From Neodontobutis hainanensis (lineage: Eukaryota > Chordata > Actinopteri > Gobiiformes > Odontobutidae), in the NCBI GenBank assembly GCA_024349245.1, contig JALDNG010000079.1, positions 1 through 64,000 of the forward strand: a DNA stretch of 64,000 nucleotides, given 5' to 3'. The position numbers and the translations under genes were made by a program. How positions within the stretch are numbered: the stretch's first letter is position 1; the number at the start of each line of letters is the position of its first letter. Positions 55,849-64,000 of this stretch are shown here, piece after piece. The notes under the pieces were generated by a model. That model worked only from the letters and a program-made list of their open reading frames with translations, was not told the DNA's origin and did not search any database.

Positions 55849-56847
55849 AAATGCATCAAAAAACAGAAATAACTAATAAAAGACAAATTATGCATTAGCA
55901 CAGGCTTAATGCAATACAATATATTTTGAAACGTCTGTGTGGTGTAACAGAGAAACAAGACTCAGAGCGTGTCGTTCCCGGGAACATATTTACCACTTTG
56001 TACCTGTAGGGGGATTCTTGAGCAGTAAGTCTGGCTTTGACAAACCAAAGGAAATGGGATACATTCACATTAAAACAACACGTAAGTGAAAGTTGTATTT
56101 GTTTTAAAAGGAAAATGACCCATGTATTTGAAATAAAAAAATAACATATTAAGCATTTAACTACTCCCTGTTATTGATTGACTGAAGCTACATTTTAACG
56201 TCTTAAAGTCTCAAAGATAGCAACAGAGCACCATTTTAATTTTAGTTTTCCAGTTGGTTTGCCATCAGCTGACTTAATCCTACAGCCAGACGGTGTAAAT
56301 ATTTAAAGCTTTCTAGTTTAGGGCTGCTGAATCAGTTTGACATCATTTTAGTGAAAGTCATAGTGAAAAATCATATTTATTTGTGATGGCAGTATGTAGT
56401 GTGTTATAGTGAAACATGTTAAAACATGGTGGTGCTCCTGAAATCCCATTCACGGTTTCCAGTAGCACCATGAGAAATAGGTTAAACCTGTGTAGGCTTA
56501 TGTGGGACTGGGACCACATGGAGAGTCATAGAGATGAGCTGGATTAACACAATCAGCCCCAGGCATCATCTCCTGTCACTTTCTTTCATTTTTCCGCTTG
56601 ATGATCCAACCTAGTTGATCTTGTTGAATGTAGAAGCCCACCAGCTAAACTCACCAGTTACATAACAGCCCTCAGGTAATGGCGGCGCCTTTCTACTCGA
56701 GAGGAGAAATCACATCAAGAATGTCAATGTAAGACCAGCATCCATTTATAGAAAACTGGAACCTGTAGACTGTCACAAGTCATTAGTGTCAAAGCGGTAA
56801 TTTACTCTCAATCAGCATTTAGAAGCAGGGAATCATAGGTTTTTAAA

Positions 56848-57557
56848 TTTATTTTTAATCAACAAACGTTCAAAAACTGACCTGAGAAACAAAATCCACA
56901 TGTGCAACACTTCTGAGAAGTTTGTCTTGTGTTTAATACAAATGCAAGAGGACGTACGTGTTTGTGTCATCACATTAAGGCTTTATATCAACAATAATGT
57001 GTCAATATGTACATGTTTCCAGTTCATCCAGAATACTTTAACCATAATTCTCAAGGCTCAAACAGTTTCAACTGAATGTACAAACTAAAGAGATGTTTTT
57101 CACAAAACAACACAATAACACTGCTGAGAGTTGACCCATTAAACAAATTCATCATCTAAAACATATTTCATCTTTTTGTATTGCATTACACTAAGTGTTT
57201 TAACAGTCATTATGATTAACAAGATGAAATGGCTTTAGATAATTCATGCAACCACTCACTATTCAAGATGCTTTTATGTTAATAGAAAATCATTTTCTGA
57301 CATTTACGGATCTATTTGCTTCAACCCCAGCAGTACGTAAATGTTAATAATTCAGTTTGTCAGAGGCATTCTTGTAAAGCTACCCTTAATTAAAAAAATT
57401 GGCTCCATTCAGAAAACATTAGCAATGTTTTTTGACTTTTTCTTTTGTTATTTATCAGCTTATATGTCCGGTTTGTGGCTTCCATACCCACCAGAGTATT
57501 GTCACTGTCTATCACAGTAAAACAAACACAATTCTAACATTCAATGAAAAGAAACAT
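56848..57557 (-). other. OXCT1 3' UTR with candidate polyadenylation signal
   Basis: About 700 bases follow the OXCT1 stop codon on the - strand without other features. A - strand AATAAA at 56848-56853 is a candidate signal. Nearer canonical hexamers were not noticed, but variant signals cannot be excluded. Confidence 0.35.
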
Positions 57558-60500
57558 CTAGATCTGCTGCATGGGCTTCAGGTCAGGAGACACCTGAGAG
57601 AGACAAGAGACAAAAGGCGTTTAATGGAGCCTGCACTGAACATGAAAGCCGAGAGTCGGGTTATACTGTCACTCACCTCAAACTCGGAGCCAGTGCAGGC
57701 CTTGATATCTTCCGGAGTGAGTCCTTCCAATACTTCTATGAGAATCAACCCTTTTGTCTTGTCTACATCAAACACAGCCTCGAGACACAAAAATGGGATA
57801 TTAGAGTAAGACATCTACACTTCTACACTGAGGTCTCTTGGAGGGCTTCCATTTTATCAAAGTAAGCTGAAAAACAACTAATGTGTCACCCATAAATGAC
57901 AAAGAAGCAGTAATTGTGGACATGCATCCTAATGTCTTGATGAATACCCCAAGGAAATCATCTCTGGCTAAAGTAAATCCATATTGTTTGTTATTTGAAC
58001 AAAAAACTGACCAGAGTTTGCTTTGAGAAAGTATTATTCTGAAGGTGGTGAAAACACAAAACATAAATGTGTAATTGATGCATTTCCAAGAACTCGGTGC
58101 CTGAAGAAAAATGGAGGGGGCTTGTTCTGTGTGAAACTTGCAAAATACTTTGATCTGATTTGGAACTGATCTTTTTTTAATGCCACACACAAACATAAAC
58201 ATAGACAACAATAGCTGCTGGTTTTAATTCAGCAAAGCTCAAACACACTGACAACAACCACATATTTCTGTTTGAGAAAACGGTACAGCCGGAATTTTTT
58301 GTTGAGTTTCGTTTCAATACAAAGCTCTCAGAAACCAGAAACAGTTACTAATGTTAGCTTAATGTTGGAGATTTATACGGATTACAATTTACAAACATAC
58401 AGACTAAAATGTATACAAAACAAAAGAAGGACAAAATAAAAGAACAAAAAGCGTTACTCTCAGACACAAAATTTAACTTAAGATCTTTAAAACCTTGAAC
58501 CCACAAAGGGTTTACTAACCAAAAGAATATGTTCTTAACCTAAGTGCAATTCACAAATGGAGCTGGTCATAATGTAGAGGCTTTATCAAGATGTGGACTG
58601 GTCTTCTTCATCAGGATGGTAATAAATGGTCCCCAGATTCTAAAACATCAATTTCTCTTTCAGTAGAAATATCAACTTTTCTAGTGTTGTTGCTAACATT
58701 TGTTGGTACCAAAGTGTTTTTTTCAGCATAGAGCAATCATCTTTGGTTTGTCAGCTTGTCACTAGTATTTTATAACCCACCCAGCCAACCATACACATTC
58801 ACTAAGCATAAATTCACATTATGGGAAAAGGGTCTGGAATCCCTTCCTTTCATAGCAATTTCCAAGAACAGCAGAAATGCAGTGGGACTAATTATAAATG
58901 TTACTCTGGTTAATTTTATGACCAATTTTATGTTAAGATGGCTGCTCAAGCTAATAATCCAATGTTTAAAAAAATCAGCTATTAAGCTTTAATCCTTATA
59001 CGTGACTAGCATGGCCAGCCGCAACTAACTATTTCCTATTCTATATAAGAAGTTAGTCTGGTACCCTGTTGCTTGCATTCAATTTCAAGGGCGGGGTTTA
59101 TTGCAGTAATGTTAACCAGAAAGCCAGATCAGAAAAACACCGGACGTCAACAAGGAGGTCACATGAGCGCTGCTAGTTAACATGGCCAGCAGTAGAGCAG
59201 ACACCAGAGCGGTTTCAGCTGTTTTTATACTTGTTGGTTATTCAACACTGAGGCAAGGGCAGAAATAAATGTAGCTTTGGACTAGCCGCGTTACTTGTGT
59301 ATGACGTGGCCAGCAAACCATAACCTGCTGCAGACAAACGGCTTGTGATTGGTCCATCGCAGAGAAAAGGGTTTTGCTGTGAGGAAGGGACCACATTTTG
59401 AAAAAAGGGAAACGGTCTGGTATACCAGACAAATATGTTACCACACTAATCCCAATGCTCCGCATTATAGCTCTAAGGTATATTTTACAGCATAACTGTC
59501 ATAAACAAGTGCAATGATTGGAGTTCTTAAAAAGACACTGCTTCTCACTGAGGTGATAAATATGGCTGCAACATTACATCCACAGAAAACTGACGGTGAA
59601 ACGGTATGATTATCCCTATTTATGCACACAATGCAAAATAAAATCCTTCATCAGGAGCCAGAAGTAGCTGGGTGCCGTTGCTTCTCTCAGCAGGGACTGA
59701 CATCGCCGAGGCAGTCATATCTAGCGAGCACTGTCACACTCACAGCTCATTAGAGGCACACACAGCGACAGGGCAGCCGGCACATATCGCACTCTCGACG
59801 TAGCGAGACAGATGGAATGGCACTAAGAACAAAGGTCTATGAGTAACAGCGTCACCAGCATGCACCTCTGACTGTGACAAGTGTTATGAGTGATTAAGAT
59901 AAATTATAGATTGTATAAGACACTAGAGAAGGCCAGTCACCCAAATTTTAAAACACCTAGAACCTGCATATGAACGCGTAAGCCCATAACACACGGCTGT
60001 CTGCCTAAATCAATTTCAAAATGATAAAATCACTCGCTGACCCACTTTCTAAAAATTTACACTTTGCTGAAAAACAAACTGTGTGTCATTTTGCACACTG
60101 GCTTTTTTTTTGGCTCAAGTTTGTTGAGTCACTTTTCTTACAGACTCCAAAGACGCTACATCATTATTCAGTGAGTCACAGAGAAGTTGCTAGTCTCTCC
60201 CATTTAGACTAAACTTTTGTGTAATAATCAACCAAAGATTGTTTTTTAAAGACTTGTTGTGGCAAATGGTGCTTGGCCGAGTTTCTGCACTATGTATTTG
60301 CAAGTGAGATGAGTTTAGAATAACGCCATAGTACTGAGGATTATAAAAAAACTCTGCTATGTTAATCACTGCATCTCATGAATTACTGTCATTATTTAAA
60401 AAAATGCCAAAGGTAATACTTTTACGGGTCTGTTATAATAAATGAATAATTCAGGAGATTTCTGTTCATCTGTGAATGAATGGGCGATTAGCTTTATACT

Positions 60501-63203
60501 TACCATTTAAAGGAGTAAATGTGATTTTGTTGAGAGGAGAAATAGGAAGACTGATGGGCACATACAATGAATAAAACTAGCTGCTAACAAGGATTCTTGT
60601 AAACATGGACCTGTGGTAAAGATGAAACAAATGGCAGCACAAGTCTAAAAGGCCAAAGAGCATAGAGCAGCAGCAGAGACACCGCCTGGGGCAACAGGTT
60701 TCCCACCACGATGGGTTTTAAATCATAGAAAACAGGAGAACTGTACTGGAGCCAACCAGAAAGAAATAAAAAATGTTTATCTAGGCTGTCAGTGTCAGAA
60801 ATACAATTAGCAAAAGCAGAAAACGCTATTAGTTACAGCCTTAAGATATTTTTGGATACCTCTCAAGCTGTATGTGTGTTTCATTTTACCCACTAAGCTT
60901 TCATTGTCCACATCTAGAATGGCAACTGGGCATTTCACCGTAATCCTTTGTGTGGTTGTGCATTATGTAATTAGCATCCACTGTCCTTTAGCTCGTAGCC
61001 CTTTAGCTGGTGTAGTCTAAATGCTTGTATAATAATATAATTATCTAGCCACTTGCTGTTCTCTACCCACTCACTGACAACACACACAGGCAGTCGGTTG
61101 TCATTAGCCAAAAACATATTTTTACACAATATTTAATTTTTTTTGTCTTCTGTCTAGATAAAATGCATTCCAACTAAGGAGTCTATAATCTTGTTTGACT
61201 CATATTGACCTTATTGAATCAAGATAAACAAACCAAAACAACTAGAAGCAATGTCTACTCTAAGTCCACTCACTGTCTACTCACACTCTAACGCTAACGT
61301 AGCTATCATTGCTAATCCTTAACTTCCTTTAATTGGTATGTAGCAGAGACACCAAAGCAGAGACAGCATCATTTTAGGATATAACTACACATCAGCGCTG
61401 CCCAGCATTGACAGTGGTGTCTGTTAAGATGTGACAAATTTTACTATTCCAGATGCTAAAATCTTAATGTACTGTTTCACTAAAAATAGTCCTCTGTTTG
61501 TAAAGTGTTCATTGGTATGTGTCATCTAATGTGCAGTAGTCGATGTATTATTTCTTCATTGCTTATCACTTCAGTTTTTTAATTTGATGCTGCTGTAATA
61601 TTAAATTCCGCCCCGGGGATTAATAAAGTTTTTTGAATTTGACAATTACTGTAGCATCCACTCGTGCGTGCCCTAAGAAAGGCAAGGAGGCGTGGTTGTG
61701 GAAAGCCTTATACTCTTGTCATACACTTCTTGAAACTCATTCTGCCAACCAATAACGCTCATGATAAAATATTGATGCATTTATTGACTCGTATTTCAAC
61801 AAGATCACAGCCGAACGTCAAGCTATATTTTGTCTATTGTCTTGTGAGTTGCGAGCTGTGAAAACAAGGATTATGGTCAAAGCAGAGACTACTGTCAGCT
61901 GCTAAAACACTTTGTCACTTGGCTACTTCTGTCCCCTGCAGATACAGAGAAAATGCTCAGTGACAACACTTTATTGCTTTGCTGGAAATATTGACTTTCG
62001 AATCAATCACAGACAGGGCAGAAGGTGAGGACAAGGTGGGTTTTCCACTTTGCTGCCAAGTCTGAGTGAGATGTGAGAGGCAGGCTTTGATTGTCATATG
62101 TCAGCACTTCTAACATGGTCTCTGAATGCTTGAAATAAAAACAAAGGCATTAAAGAAGATTTGTCTAAATGCTGGAATAAATAGACCTGGAGGAACAATT
62201 TGTCATGGATAAAATGCCTAAAGACTTAAAAAGAAATTAAAATGTAGTTTTATATTTCATCAGAGTGATATAATAAATGTAAGTCGAATGTCAAGGTCTA
62301 GTATAATTTACACGTCGCATAAGCTGTTATTGCTGCTGTTAAAAATAACACATTTCATCCACAGCTGCTGTGAACCATTTCAATTGAAGCGGGATTATAT
62401 CAATTAGGTTCTTCGTTGCTCAGAGACAGTGGTTTCTTTGGTCGTCACCAGTGACATTAGTGAAGGGCTTCATTTATTGTTCTCTTGAACTGGTAATTAA
62501 GAAACAGCTAACATGAGGCACAAAACAAGAATTAACCAACCAGGAAGATTCAAAATCCATAACAACAATAAGCCTCTGCCTTGCAATCAACCGAAATAGT
62601 CATAATTTAATAAGTGTAATTTGCAGTCACCCATGTTAATCTTAGACTCCACTGCAGTGAATTCATCTTTGTGTGTTGTATCTGTGTGAGCCTAATAGTT
62701 CTCTTAATAACAAGCAACATATCAGTCTAATTTGTGTTTGGGTGTATTGTCCCAGCGCTGACATTACAGCTTAAAAACTGATCATGGTGCAGAGCTTATT
62801 ACAATAAAAGAAAACGGTTCAAACCATGCTTCTAGCTCAGTGCTGAATCATCTTCGCTTTATGACCCTCTATACACCAATAATGCATTATCCCAGCTGCC
62901 AACCAGGAAGTGAGGGCTGGCTCCAATAAACCTGGTTTCCATTGATTCCCATTCAAAACACCATATTAGATCAGTATTTAAAGAGGTCCGTTATTGATTC
63001 ATTATTCTGAGTCTCAGCTTCAATGGCCAGCTGTGGTTTAAATGAGTTATATTTTAAACTTGATGCAGATAACTATTATTAATATTTCCCAAGGCTATAA
63101 ATTGTATTTAAAAATAGTATACCTTTTCTGTGATAATGCGATCCACACACTGCTTTCCTGTCAGAGGCAAGCTGCATTTGTCCAAGATTTTATGTTTTCC
63201 TCC
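57558..63203 (-). CDS. OXCT1: Succinyl-CoA:3-ketoacid CoA-transferase (SCOT), last three coding exons
   Basis: Coding exons: 63123-63203, 57677-57778 and 57558-57593 (TAG at 57558-57560), giving the C-terminal 72 residues in one continuous frame. They read [20 protein letters not shown] + IITEK, then [20 protein letters not shown] + [10 protein letters not shown], then [11 protein letters not shown]. This matches the C terminus of vertebrate SCOT, whose human form ends LMPMQQIAN; the fish chain ends two residues earlier. SCOT is a mitochondrial-matrix homodimer that moves CoA from succinyl-CoA to acetoacetate, the committing step of ketone-body use. The catalytic Glu and N-terminal exons lie beyond the right edge. 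The final exon is only 36 bases. The somatic gene is preferred over the testis paralogue because of the C7-PLCXD3 neighbourhood. Confidence 0.92.
57779..63122 (-). other. OXCT1 intron (5.3 kb)
   Basis: No exon is seen. It holds a MITE-like element with TCTGGTA ends (59053-59432), a dispersed-repeat copy at about 60985-61150 shared with 1296-1460, and a LINE-tail-like motif at 61590-61636 (CCCCGGGGATTAATAAAG). The remainder is unassigned AT-rich sequence. Confidence 0.6.
59053..59432. mobile_element. MITE-like element with inverted TCTGGTA ends
   Basis: The left end GTCTGGTACC and right end GGTCTGGTATACCAGAC contain matching words in inverse orientation, and the 380-bp interior is GC-richer than its surroundings. 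No clear target duplication was found. Confidence 0.4.
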
Positions 63204-64000
63204 CTAAAAAGAAAAAAGAAAGAGGTCAGTTATTCAGATATGCAGGTGAGTCACTTCAAATGTGCTGTAAATATCCTCGGGGCTCTAACTTTAACTTTAA
63301 TATATCCAGGGATGCAGCGGACTAGAACACTTATGCGAGTCTATGCTTCTGTTTGGTCATGTTTACATGAAAGGCACCCATCTATATGCCTGTGACATTG
63401 CTAAAGAAGCCACCGTCATATTATATATATCACCCATTTGCTCTTTGTGGCGTTTCATGAATGAGAACAAGCTTCAGGGGAGTAAATTTATGCTCAAGTG
63501 CTGCACCATCTGGACCATACTGGGCGCAGACATACGCCCATTAGCAAACAGCATGCTTCTGTGAATGCACAATGTTACGTTGCCCTTGCATCATAAAAAT
63601 CTGGACTTTCTAATAGTAAACCAATGCAGCTGGATGACATGCTGCTATTGTGGGAACCCCTATGGGCATGTTCATCTCTCCCGGCAACACCAGTCTTACA
63701 AATCAGCCTTTCCCAAAACAGAATTTGAGATAAAAAATTAGCTTAAGATGAACAAACGGAAGATGGTTTGTGTGTGAAACCTCATCAGGATGAGCTGGTG
63801 CTCTGCTAAAAAGGCATTAAGCAAACCATTAAGAGAATTATCCCTAATCAGCCTCAACACTCACACTCATTATAGCAGGAAGTGGATACGGGGTTTGCTC
63901 GTGGAGCTACTAACGCAAAGGAAAGAGAAGTGACAAAAAGGCCTAGATACCGGCGAGAGGAAATGAGCTGTGTGGCTCATTTGTTAAAGCAGTGTTAGTT
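63204..64000 (-). other. OXCT1 intron continuing past the right edge
   Basis: I searched this stretch for the preceding SCOT exon (family motif GAMDLVSS/VVVTMEH) and did not find it. Nothing else recognisable is present. Confidence 0.55.

Larger units (their letters stand above)
53561..56847. other. Intergenic DNA between PLCXD3 and OXCT1
   Basis: No gene is seen. It contains a dispersed-repeat motif at 54240-54268 (GATCTGAAGAAGGCTGAGGC), a repeat shared with 51331-51365 (54822-54857), a repeat copy near 55000-55260, the LINE 3' fragment at 55378-55520 and the Tc1 fragment at 55522-55848. Confidence 0.55.

Overview
The window looks like nuclear DNA of a teleost fish. The genes are split by GT-AG introns and encode vertebrate-specific proteins. 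The repeats are typical of teleosts: an RTE/Rex3-like LINE with a GATG tail, Tc1-like and hAT-like DNA elements, and a tRNA-headed SINE-like element. The species cannot be named from the sequence. No prokaryotic operon, CRISPR array or viral genome is present.

Four protein-coding genes were assembled exon by exon, using splice sites and codon phase. (1) RGS7BP, + strand, runs from before base 1 to 8166; only the C-terminal 158 codons are inside. (2) Complement component C7, - strand, 20096 to 11158, appears complete: 18 coding exons and 831 residues. (3) PLCXD3, - strand, 53303 to 30651, is complete: 6 coding exons and 322 residues, with a 15.3-kb first intron. (4) OXCT1, - strand, contributes its last three coding exons (63203 to 57558) and continues past the right edge. 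RGS7BP and C7 are convergent; C7, PLCXD3 and OXCT1 are in tandem. C7, PLCXD3 and OXCT1 are also neighbours on human 5p13. C6, which lies between C7 and PLCXD3 in human, was not recognised here, and RGS7BP has taken the place beside C7.

The rest is introns and intergenic DNA rich in repeats. The main ones are a 1.47-kb, 16-bp-unit minisatellite in an RGS7BP intron, a 410-bp SINE-like element with a 16-bp target duplication just past RGS7BP, a 307-bp hAT-type element with a perfect 8-bp duplication in PLCXD3 intron 4 (and a decayed relative in intron 2), a 0.48-kb internally deleted Tc1-like element, and a 3.0-kb decayed LINE in PLCXD3 intron 1 with a 10-bp duplication.

The genes do not form one pathway: R7BP anchors RGS-Gbeta5 complexes at membranes, C7 acts in the terminal complement pathway, PLCXD3 is a PLC-X-domain protein and SCOT uses ketone bodies. 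I did not find a convincing new biological system. The more unusual points are the GC-AG first intron of C7, its shortened EGF module, the structured minisatellite, and several unnamed repeat families with two or more copies in the window.
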